Assembly: GCA_016793525.1 (NCBI GenBank)
Contig: JAEUJT010000049.1
Coordinates: forward strand, 1-18,527
DNA length: 18,527 nt
Direction: 5' to 3'
Source of the DNA: Archangium sp.
Lineage (GTDB): Bacteria; Myxococcota; Myxococcia; Myxococcales; Myxococcaceae
Part shown: piece by piece, positions 1-6,389 of the stretch
Position numbering within the stretch: position 1 is the first letter of the stretch
Layout of the letters: every line of letters begins with the position of its first letter
Translations under genes and position numbers: made by a program
Notes under the pieces: model-generated
What the model was told of the DNA's origin: nothing
Databases searched by the model: none
Seen by the model: the letters and a program-made list of their open reading frames with translations, nothing else

Positions 1-720
1 GTTCGGTCGATGCGAGCGGGCGGCAGCATCACCTCGGTGAAGAGCTGCCCGAAGCCCGGCACGGGGCTGTTCTGTCGCACAGCGTGAAGTGGCTTCACGC
101 TCCAGCCGGTGAGGCCGGCCGCGGTGAAAACCTGGGTCACCCCGTCGGGCACCACCCATTCCGACAGCCAGTCGGTCGCACCGCCGATTTCGTTGGGGCG
201 AATTTTCAGCCGGCTGAGCGCGAGCCCGTGAGGCAGCCGAACCAACGCACCGGGGCGCGCCTGAAACAGCGGGCAGTGCTGAAGGGCGACGTCGTTCGCG
301 GCGCGTTCTGCCCGCGTTTCAGTGATGATTTTGCCGCGGAGCTCGAGTTGCAACCACGCGCAGCTTTCAATCTCTTGCCGCGAAAATGAACCGACGGGGT
401 TGACCCACATGCCGGCGGTGTCGGGCGCGCGCTCTACGATTCGGCGAAACAAGGGCGAGGTGCTGTCGGTCTCAATCAACCCAGAGCGTGGGTCGATGGC
501 GGCGGCGATGGCCGGGTCGAGCGAGAGCACCGGTACCGAGGCGGGCCGGGGCAGAATGCGGAGCGTCAGGCGCACCTGGCGAGTCTGGCGGCGTGTTGCC
601 GTCTTCGTACAAAAAAACCACGCAGGCCTCGTCGGTGAGTTGTTCCCACGCGGTGGCCGGCTGTCTCCGAAACAGCAGGCGGCAACGGGCGCCGTGCCGG
701 AACAGCCCACCCAGCTCCAA
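1..720 (-). CDS. Uncharacterised protein, 3' end beyond the left edge; probable frame break near 611-617
   Basis: From about position 600 down to the window edge one minus-strand frame is open for about 200 codons with mostly G/C third positions, and it reads as a normal protein (for example SFSRQEIESCAWLQLELRG, then ATDWLSEWVVPDGVTQVF and GFGQLFTEVMLPPARI). No stop is reached. Upstream of about 620 the protein-like reading is in a different frame (ATAWEQLTDEACVVFLYEDG), so the frame seems to change at or just after the A7/T7 run at 611-617. The cause may be a homopolymer sequencing error or a genuine mutation. The start is not clear: a TTG at 720 or a GTG at 710 are candidates and neither has a good ribosome site. 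I do not recognise the family with confidence. The general look recalls large paralogous myxobacterial families of small hypothetical proteins, which is only an impression. Confidence 0.5.
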
Positions 721-745
721 TTCCGAGCAGCGAGCTCTCGGTGTC

Positions 746-1220
746 CTAGGCAGCAGCCCGCGAGAAAGCCCCCAAGCCTGGCTGCAGGCCCCGCTTCGAT
801 TGCTTCTGGCAGAGCAACGACCCGCGCGAGGGCCTTGCCGGCGGTAGCGGCTCGCCGCGATGACGAGCACCATGCCGCGAAGGCAATGCAACCGCTGCGT
901 CGAGGCGGGTCGGCCGGCCTTCGACCTGGAGGGTGAAGCGCCAGAAGTCGCCGTCAGCGCGGGCCAGGGCTCCGGGCCGCAACACGACTAACCCCAGCGG
1001 CGCGCGCAGGCCCACGCCCCATACTTTCAACACCGCTTCTTTGGCCGCCCAGGCGATGGCGGTGCGACCTGACTGCAGCTCGGGCGCGAGCTGCCAGCCC
1101 GCGAGCTCAGCTGGGCGCGACGGTGCGAACGCGTTGGTTGCCGCCGCCGCTGGCGGAGCGCTCGAGGGTGGCTCGACGGTCGACCGGGAGCGCGCGAGGC
1201 CCACCCGTGGCCGGCCGGCA
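746..1220 (-). pseudogene. Broken 4'-phosphopantetheinyl transferase (holo-ACP synthase-like) gene
   Basis: The frame starting at the GTG at 1204 carries IAWAAKEAVLKVWGVGLR, the W-x-x-KE-A-x-x-K motif whose Glu binds Mg2+ and whose Lys sits in the active site of phosphopantetheinyl transferases, enzymes that load the CoA arm onto acyl or peptidyl carrier proteins. It continues into a plausible C-terminal strand region (FWRFTLQVEG). After about 890 that frame degrades into Arg/Pro-rich sequence, while the next frame gives a family-like ending (LRGMVLVIAASR, about 844-885). At the 5' side a third frame gives VDRRATLERSA and RTVAPS before a stop at 1107-1109, suggesting a second break near 1110-1125. 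An ATG at 1220 overlaps the upstream gene's stop (TAATG), so the gene was probably coupled to the membrane-protein gene. The N-terminal G-V/I-D-x-V/E motif is not seen intact. Decay or assembly error are both possible. Confidence 0.6.
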
Positions 1221-1616
1221 TTAACCGCCCACTGTCATCTGCAACGGAGAGCGCCCGATGGCGAAGATGCCGGCGACGATGAGCACCAGCGAGCCGGCCA
1301 CGCACAGCGTCGGCACCAGGTACCCCTTGGTGATGCCGCGCCGAGCGAGGCTGAGGCCCATCTGCGTCACCGCCGCGGCGAGTACCATCAGCACCATGTG
1401 CCCGATGAGCTGCGGGTAGAACACGCCCATCGCCACCTGCACGATGCCCACCACCACCTGCAGCTGCAGCAGCCCCGAATACACCGCGCCGACGATGCGG
1501 CCGGGCTTCGCGTAGTCGCGCTTGCGCGCGAGCTCGGCGATGAAGAAGCCCAGCGCCCCGACACCCGACAGCAAAACCAAAAACCGCAACCCGGAGTGGA
1601 CGTGGAGGAGCATCAT
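1221..1616 (-). CDS. Small four-helix inner-membrane protein of unknown function
   Basis: The 131-residue product is very hydrophobic, with about four predicted membrane segments (roughly residues 8-28, 40-62, 68-88 and 98-120). It begins with the pattern MMLLHVHSGLRFLVLLSG. A His-x-His-Ser-Gly/Trp-Leu-Arg opening in the first helix occurs in small bacterial membrane proteins sometimes labelled cytochrome-b-like, but no paired His ligands for haem can be assigned here, so I give no function. Two adjacent ATG codons (1616 and 1613) are possible starts and neither has a clear Shine-Dalgarno sequence. It is transcribed away from the ceramidase homologue across a 63-bp spacer. The 28-bp palindrome ends only 9 bp upstream of its start, so a bound protein should block it. 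Its stop overlaps an ATG of the broken phosphopantetheinyl transferase gene. Confidence 0.75.
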   Translation of the reverse strand: MMLLHVHSGLRFLVLLSGVGALGFFIAELARKRDYAKPGRIVGAVYSGLLQLQVVVGIVQVAMGVFYPQLIGHMVLMVLAAAVTQMGLSLARRGITKGYLVPTLCVAGSLVLIVAGIFAIGRSPLQMTVGG

Positions 1617-1624
1617 GCGGTGTA

Positions 1625-1652
1625 TTGAATTTTGTTAACCTACAAAATTCAA
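1625..1652. promoter_or_regulatory. Perfect 11-6-11 palindrome between divergent genes, probable operator
   Basis: TTGAATTTTGT at 1625-1635 and its exact reverse complement ACAAAATTCAA at 1642-1652 flank the 6-base centre TAACCT. The site is strikingly AT-rich within very GC-rich DNA and occupies the middle of the only short spacer between two divergent genes, 9 bp from one start codon and 27 bp from the other. The size and symmetry fit a dimeric repressor or activator of the TetR, MarR, Rrf2 or similar class. The regulator cannot be named. A rho-independent terminator is unlikely because the site lies upstream of both genes and the stem is AT-rich. Confidence 0.6.
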
Positions 1653-1679
1653 CCTCCAAATGTGCTTTAAGGCGCCCGC

Positions 1680-2411
1680 ATGAGCCAATTCGACGGCTAC
1701 CCGAACCTGCTGAACCCCGAGTGCCCGTGGACTCCGGTGCGCGTTGCGACCGGGCTCCCCAACGTGAAGTGGTGTGAGGAGACGCTGTGCGGGTGGGTGT
1801 CGGAGCCCGCCAACACCTGGACCAACCTGGCCTACCTCGTCGTGGCGGCGGTGCTCTTCGTCGTCACCCGGCGCGACGCGGAGAAGACGCTGCGCTTCTG
1901 GGCTCCGGCCGCGGTGCTGGTCGGCCTGACCTCGCTCGTGTACCACGCGTCGGTCACCTTCGTGCTGCAGGTGCTCGACTTCTGGGGCATGTACTTCTAC
2001 TTCGGGCTCGTCTTGGCGCTGAACCTGATCCGCCTCGGGGTGCTCGACAAGACGAAGCTCTTTCGCGTGTTGTGGCCCGCCATCGCCGCGCTCACCGCGC
2101 TGACGGTGGTGGTGGCAAAAATCGGTCTCCCAGTGCAGGGGATCATCGTGGTGCTGCTGGTCGCCACGCTGGTGACCGAGGTCGCCGCGTTTCGGCGCCG
2201 TTCGGTACCCGCTTCTGCGGCCTACATCGTACTGACCTTGGCGGTGTTCGCCATCGCCGCGACCTTCTCTGCGTCTGACGCGTCGCGCGCGTGGTGTGAG
2301 CCAGAAAACCACGTGCTCCTCCAGGGGCACGCCCTGTGGCACGTGTTCAGCGCCGCCGCCCTGGGCATCAGCCACTTCCACTACCGGCAGTTCCGCGCCC
2401 AATACGTGTAG
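1680..2411 (+). CDS. CREST-family alkaline ceramidase homologue (seven-helix Zn hydrolase)
   Basis: The 243-residue integral membrane protein (about seven helices) matches the alkaline ceramidase/CREST superfamily, Zn-dependent amidases that cleave ceramides. The N-terminal block is VKWCEETLCGWVSEPANTW (residues 29-47). The Zn and catalytic signature is complete: S85-x3-H89 followed by D100 (TSLVYHAS and QVLDFWG), and H217-x3-H221 (GHALWHVF) near the C-terminus. In human ACER3 the equivalents are S77, H81, D92, H217 and H221, with the same spacing. The N-terminal Ca2+-site block is only partly conserved: W31, E33 and E42 are present, but K30 stands where ACER3 has Asp and T35 where it has Asn. 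The start at 1680 follows a modest AAGG. The substrate could be ceramide or another N-acyl lipid; the hydrolase assignment is firm, the substrate is not. Confidence 0.85.
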   Translation: MSQFDGYPNLLNPECPWTPVRVATGLPNVKWCEETLCGWVSEPANTWTNLAYLVVAAVLFVVTRRDAEKTLRFWAPAAVLVGLTSLVYHASVTFVLQVLDFWGMYFYFGLVLALNLIRLGVLDKTKLFRVLWPAIAALTALTVVVAKIGLPVQGIIVVLLVATLVTEVAAFRRRSVPASAAYIVLTLAVFAIAATFSASDASRAWCEPENHVLLQGHALWHVFSAAALGISHFHYRQFRAQYV

Positions 2412-2424
2412 CCCACGTTTTGCT

Positions 2425-2451
2425 TTGACCTGACACCGCGCGAGGTACGCT
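2425..2451 (+). promoter_or_regulatory. Candidate sigma70-like promoter for the kinase-led operon
   Basis: TTGACC at 2425-2430 and TACGCT at 2446-2451 lie 15 bases apart in the 71-bp gap ahead of the kinase gene. The first hexamer is close to the -35 consensus, but the spacer is short and the -10 match is weak. It is the best candidate in the only gap upstream of the five-gene operon. Confidence 0.3.
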
Positions 2452-2482
2452 CCGAAGTCCCTCTGGGGAGGAGCCTCACAGC

Positions 2483-3952
2483 ATGTCCGTCACGGGCGAA
2501 AACCCCGGCTTCGAGCCGGACAACACGTCAGTTCGTCCCGACACCACGAGCAGCCTCGCGCGCTTCGGCAAATACGCGCTCGTCGGGCCCATCGCCCGCG
2601 GAGGCATGGCCGAGGTCACGCTCGCGGTGCAAGAGGGCGAAGGCGTTCAAGGCTTCTCCAAGGTCGTCGCGCTCAAGCGGGTGCTGGCGAGCCAGTCTGA
2701 AGAGCGCGCCTTCGTGCAGATGTTCCTCGACGAGGCTCGGCTGGCGGCGCGGCTCGACCACCCGAACATCGTGCGCATCTACGACGTCGGCCACTTCGAC
2801 GGCCGCTTCTTCCTGGCCATGGAGTACCTGCCCGGAGAAGACCTGCAGCGCCTGATGCAGCTGTGCGACCTCACCGGCGCGGCGGTCGACCCCGACATCG
2901 CTGCGGCGCTCATCTCCTCGTGCGCCGAGGGCCTGCACTTCGCCCACGAATTGACCGACGACAACGGCGTCACCGTGGGCCTGGTGCACCGCGACATCAG
3001 CCCGTCGAACATCATCGTCACCCACTACGGGCACACCAAGATCGTCGACTTCGGCATCGCCAAAGCAGCCAGCAACAGCTTCCGCACCGAGGCTGGCGTG
3101 ATGAAGGGCAAAGCCGCCTACTTCGCGCCCGAGCAGGTGAGCCGCGGGCCGCTCGATCGCCGCTGCGATGTGTACAGCCTCGGCATCGTGCTGTGGGAGC
3201 TGCTCGTCGGGCAGCGGCTGTACCTGCGCGAGTCGCACGCGGCCACGCTCGCGGCTGCCGCCATGGGCGAAGTCACCGAGGTGCGCGCCCACCGGCCCGA
3301 CGTCGAGCCCGCGCTCGAGGCCATCGTGATGAAGGCGCTCCAGCGCGACCCGAACGAGCGCTACCAAACATCGATGGAGCTCCACGAAGCGCTCGAGGAG
3401 TACCTCGCCACCCGCGCCCGCCCGGGCACCAAAGACATTGCCGCGTGGGTGCAGACGCTGGCCGGAGAGCGGCGCGCGACGCTCAAGCGCTCCATCGCTC
3501 GCGGCATCAACCTGCTCCGCTCGCTCGATGAGCTGCGCGACCTCGACGAGTCGATGGCTCGGCCCACGACGTCTGGCTCGCGGCTGCCGGCCGTGGCGTC
3601 GAAGGTGATGGGCGCTGGCCCGCGCCCGCTGTGGCAGGTGGCAACCTTCGGCGCAGCGGCGGCGGCGGTGGTCGCGGTCGGGGCGCTGCTGCCGCTCCAC
3701 GGCCCGGCGGCGACGCCCATCGCCCGCGGCGCCACGCTCACCGTCACCAGCGAGCCAACCGGCGCCATGGTGTTCATCGGCGGAGAGCCCACCGGCCGGC
3801 TCACGCCCACCACGTTGGCCGACCTGCCCGCCGGCTCACCGCTCGAGGTCAGCGTCAAGCGCCCCGGCCACCGCCCCGCGCAGGCCACCGTCACGCTGAG
3901 CCGAGATTCCGCCACCGAGAAGCGCTTTGACCTGGGGTCTGTTTCGCCATGA
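2483..3952 (+). CDS. Membrane-anchored Ser/Thr protein kinase with C-terminal PEGA domain
   Basis: This 489-residue Hanks-type kinase has a complete catalytic core: glycine loop PIARGGMAEVTLAV (36-49), ATP-anchoring K65 in VALKRV, helix-C E84 (DEARLAARLDHPNIV), catalytic loop H169-R170-D171 with N176 (HRDISPSNI), D189-F190-G191, and APEQ at 215-218. All catalytic residues are present, so it should be active. A linker leads to one hydrophobic segment at about 386-405, and residues 418-488 form a PEGA domain (surface beta-domain recognised by SEPTGAMVFIGGEPTG). The kinase is therefore cytoplasmic with PEGA outside the inner membrane. A good AGGAG lies 9 bases ahead of the ATG. Its TGA overlaps the ATG of the next gene (ATGA), which implies translational coupling with the sensor. 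Substrates are unknown. Confidence 0.93.
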   Translation: MSVTGENPGFEPDNTSVRPDTTSSLARFGKYALVGPIARGGMAEVTLAVQEGEGVQGFSKVVALKRVLASQSEERAFVQMFLDEARLAARLDHPNIVRIYDVGHFDGRFFLAMEYLPGEDLQRLMQLCDLTGAAVDPDIAAALISSCAEGLHFAHELTDDNGVTVGLVHRDISPSNIIVTHYGHTKIVDFGIAKAASNSFRTEAGVMKGKAAYFAPEQVSRGPLDRRCDVYSLGIVLWELLVGQRLYLRESHAATLAAAAMGEVTEVRAHRPDVEPALEAIVMKALQRDPNERYQTSMELHEALEEYLATRARPGTKDIAAWVQTLAGERRATLKRSIARGINLLRSLDELRDLDESMARPTTSGSRLPAVASKVMGAGPRPLWQVATFGAAAAAVVAVGALLPLHGPAATPIARGATLTVTSEPTGAMVFIGGEPTGRLTPTTLADLPAGSPLEVSVKRPGHRPAQATVTLSRDSATEKRFDLGSVSP

Positions 3953-4806
3953 GCGTCCGTACGTCCATCAGAACTTCGAAACGCCGTTCGCCCTTCGACC
4001 TGGTCGTCGCATCGCTGGGGGTCTTGTTGGCCACCGGCTGGTTCGTGGCGAGCAAACGCGCGCACCTCGAGACGCAACGCGAGCGCGTCGCCAAGCAGCT
4101 CGTGGTGGCCGAGAAGACCATCGAGCACCACTTCAGCGGCGAGGACCAGCGGCTGCTCAGCGTGGCGCGGCTGCTGTCGGGTGACCAACGCCTGCGGCAG
4201 ACGGTGTTCGACGCCATCGACGAGCCGACGTTGGTCGACAGCTTCAAAGACTTGGAGCCGCTCGACGGGCTGCCCATTCATGCCGCGCTGACGCCCGAGG
4301 GCACGGTGGCCGCCGTGGTGGGCGCGCCGTCACTGCGCGGCGTCGACCTGTCGTCGTCTGCGGTCGTGCGCACGGCGCTGCAGAGCGACACCCCGGGCAC
4401 GTCGCGCTGGTTCATCGACGGCAAGCTGGTCGAGGTCGGGGTCGCCGCGATTCGCCGAGGCACCGAGGTGAAGGCCTTGGTGCTGGTGGGCGCGCCGTTG
4501 TCTGAGACCGCGCTGAAGGAGATCGCCACCGCGACCGGCGTCACCGCCGCGCTGGTGAGCGAAGGCAAGGTGGGCATGAGCTCGGCCTCGACGGCGGCGG
4601 AGACCACGGCGCTGGCGGCCATCGCCGCCGGAGCTGGGGTCGACGGCCCTCCGCACAAGGTCATCGACGTTCCGAACACCGTGCCGGCCACGAAAATCGT
4701 GCTCCTCCGCGAAGGCGCCGACTCGAGCGACGAGGTCTGGCGGTGGGTTCCACTCGGCGGGGCGCTGCTCTTCGCGCTGCTGGCGGTGGCGAGGGCCGGC
4801 CGATGA
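3949..4806 (+). CDS. Stand-alone Cache-like periplasmic sensor membrane protein
   Basis: The 285-residue protein has a basic N-terminus, a membrane helix at about 17-34, a charged helix at 37-60, a periplasmic domain of about 200 residues, and a second membrane helix at about 267-281 ending in a five-residue tail. The periplasmic part has the order of features of Cache/CHASE-type sensors: long helix, then IHAALTPEGTVAAVVGAP, then GVDLSSSAVVRTAL, then a strand with VLVGAPLSETALKEIATATG. I recognise that pattern from extracytoplasmic domains of receptor kinases and cyclases, but no output domain follows. The gene starts inside the kinase stop (ATGA) and its own stop overlaps the peroxidase ATG. 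I infer that it passes an envelope signal to the adjacent kinase. The ligand is unknown, and the family call rests on pattern alone. Confidence 0.7.
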   Translation: MSVRTSIRTSKRRSPFDLVVASLGVLLATGWFVASKRAHLETQRERVAKQLVVAEKTIEHHFSGEDQRLLSVARLLSGDQRLRQTVFDAIDEPTLVDSFKDLEPLDGLPIHAALTPEGTVAAVVGAPSLRGVDLSSSAVVRTALQSDTPGTSRWFIDGKLVEVGVAAIRRGTEVKALVLVGAPLSETALKEIATATGVTAALVSEGKVGMSSASTAAETTALAAIAAGAGVDGPPHKVIDVPNTVPATKIVLLREGADSSDEVWRWVPLGGALLFALLAVARAGR

Positions 4807-6389
4807 CGAAGTGGGGGGCGCTGGGCCTGCTGCTCACCGCGAGCGGCTGTGGCCCGGCGGGAGAAGCCTGGTGTGGCGCGGGGGGCTGCGACTTCTCGGC
4901 GCACGAGTGGAGCGCGCTCACGTCACTCGCCGGCCTCGGCGCTCCGCCCGATGACCCGTCGAACGCCTACGCCTCGAGCGACGTGGCGGCCGCGCTGGGT
5001 CACCAGCTGTACTTCGACACCCGCTTCTCGGGGAACGCCACCCTGCTCGACACGCTGCGGCGGCCGGTGCCCTACGCACGCGCGCCACTCGGCCAGCCCA
5101 CCGGCATCGCCTGCGTCACCTGCCACGACGTGACGCGGGCGGGCACCGATGTCTCGTCCATCCCCAACACGGTCTCCATCGGCGCCGGTTGGTACGACGT
5201 CAACAGCCAGCAGACCGTCAACGCCGCGCACTACACGCTCATCTACTGGAATGCGCGCAACGACTCGCTCTGGGCGCAGATCGTCGCGGTGACCGAAAGC
5301 TTCGTGTCCATGGGCTCCAACCGACTCAAGGTGGTGTGGCTGATGAAGCAGAAGTACGCCGCGGCCTACGCCCAGGCGTTTGCGTCCCCCGGCGGGTACA
5401 CGTTGGACTTTCTGCCCGACTTCGCGGCGACGAGCGCCTCGGTCGAGGCCGCCACGTTGCCTGACGGCACCGCCAACCCGCGCGCGCAGATGTGCGTCCT
5501 CGAGAACGGCGCCTGCCCCGCCGAATGCGTCTCGCACGACAACCCCACGGCTGGAGGGCCTCCGGTGTGCTGGCCGCGCTTCCCGCTCCAGGGCCGGCCG
5601 GGGTCTCTCGCTGGGTGCCAGGCGGGCGTGGCGTCGGAGCCCTTCCGCGACGCGTTCGACTGCATGGCCGCCGCCGACAAGGCGCTCATCAACCGCGCCT
5701 ACGTCAACTTCGCCAAGGCCATCGCCTCGTACGAGCACCGCCTGACGTCGGCCGACTCGCGCTTCGACCGGTTCATGGCCGAGGGCCCCAAGAGCACCGC
5801 CCTCTCCGCCGAGGAGCAGCGCGGCGCCCGCCTCTTCGTGGGCAAGGCGTCGTGCATCGAGTGCCACAACACGCCGTTTTTCTCCGACAGCGGGTTGCAC
5901 AACGTGGGCGTGCCGTCGGCGGGCATTCCCGTGCCGACCGAGCGCGACTGCCCGGCGGGCGGCGTGTGCGACTGCGTCAACGGCGTCAACTGCCTGCCGT
6001 GGGGCGGGTACGACGGCATTCGAAAGTTGAAGACCAACGGCTTCAAGCGCACGAGCGAGTGGAGCGACGCGCCCACCGACACCTCGCGCCAGGCCTACGT
6101 CGACATGGAACTGACCGACGCGCTCAAGGGCACCTGGCGCACGCCGTCGCTGCGCGACGTGGCCCTCACCGCGCCGTACATGCACGACGGCTCGTACAAG
6201 ACGCTCGAAGAGGTGGTGTCGGCCTACAACCGCGGAGGGGCCTCGAGCGGCTTCCCCGGCACCAAAAGTGTGCGCATCGCTCCGCTGGGCCTCACCCCGA
6301 CTGAAGAGCGCGACCTGGTGGCCTTCTTGAACTCGCTGACTGGCGCCCCGGTCCCCGCGCCGTGGGGCACGCCTCCGGTGTTGCCATGA
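4803..6389 (+). CDS. Di-haem cytochrome c peroxidase / MauG-family lipoprotein
   Basis: From the ATG at 4803, chosen because it overlaps the previous stop as ATGA and begins a lipoprotein signal, the product has 528 residues. A further in-frame ATG at 4743 adds a non-signal-like extension and is rejected. The lipobox TASGC places lipid on C16. Two c-type haem sites are present, CVTCH at 104-108 and CIECH at 351-355, each followed by sequence typical of the bacterial cytochrome c peroxidase/MauG superfamily. TAPYMHDGSYKTL at 457-469 supplies the conserved Met/His near the second haem. Family members reduce H2O2 with electrons from small cytochromes or cupredoxins, or oxidise protein substrates. 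Unusual Cys-rich insertions lie between the haem halves (C231, C238, C242, C256, C272, C287) and after the second haem (C383, C389, C391, C397). Peroxidase and MauG-like activity cannot be told apart here. Confidence 0.9.
   Translation: MTKWGALGLLLTASGCGPAGEAWCGAGGCDFSAHEWSALTSLAGLGAPPDDPSNAYASSDVAAALGHQLYFDTRFSGNATLLDTLRRPVPYARAPLGQPTGIACVTCHDVTRAGTDVSSIPNTVSIGAGWYDVNSQQTVNAAHYTLIYWNARNDSLWAQIVAVTESFVSMGSNRLKVVWLMKQKYAAAYAQAFASPGGYTLDFLPDFAATSASVEAATLPDGTANPRAQMCVLENGACPAECVSHDNPTAGGPPVCWPRFPLQGRPGSLAGCQAGVASEPFRDAFDCMAAADKALINRAYVNFAKAIASYEHRLTSADSRFDRFMAEGPKSTALSAEEQRGARLFVGKASCIECHNTPFFSDSGLHNVGVPSAGIPVPTERDCPAGGVCDCVNGVNCLPWGGYDGIRKLKTNGFKRTSEWSDAPTDTSRQAYVDMELTDALKGTWRTPSLRDVALTAPYMHDGSYKTLEEVVSAYNRGGASSGFPGTKSVRIAPLGLTPTEERDLVAFLNSLTGAPVPAPWGTPPVLP

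Noticed and set aside
84..936. Plus-strand open frames in the left region (84-389, 322-936 and 488-847)
   Set aside because: Compositions are shadow-like, and the minus-strand reading in the same interval gives protein-like sequence with typical third-position bias.
2528..3700. A 390-codon minus-strand open frame opposite the kinase gene
   Set aside because: No domain pattern, and it is fully overlapped by a complete kinase with all catalytic residues.
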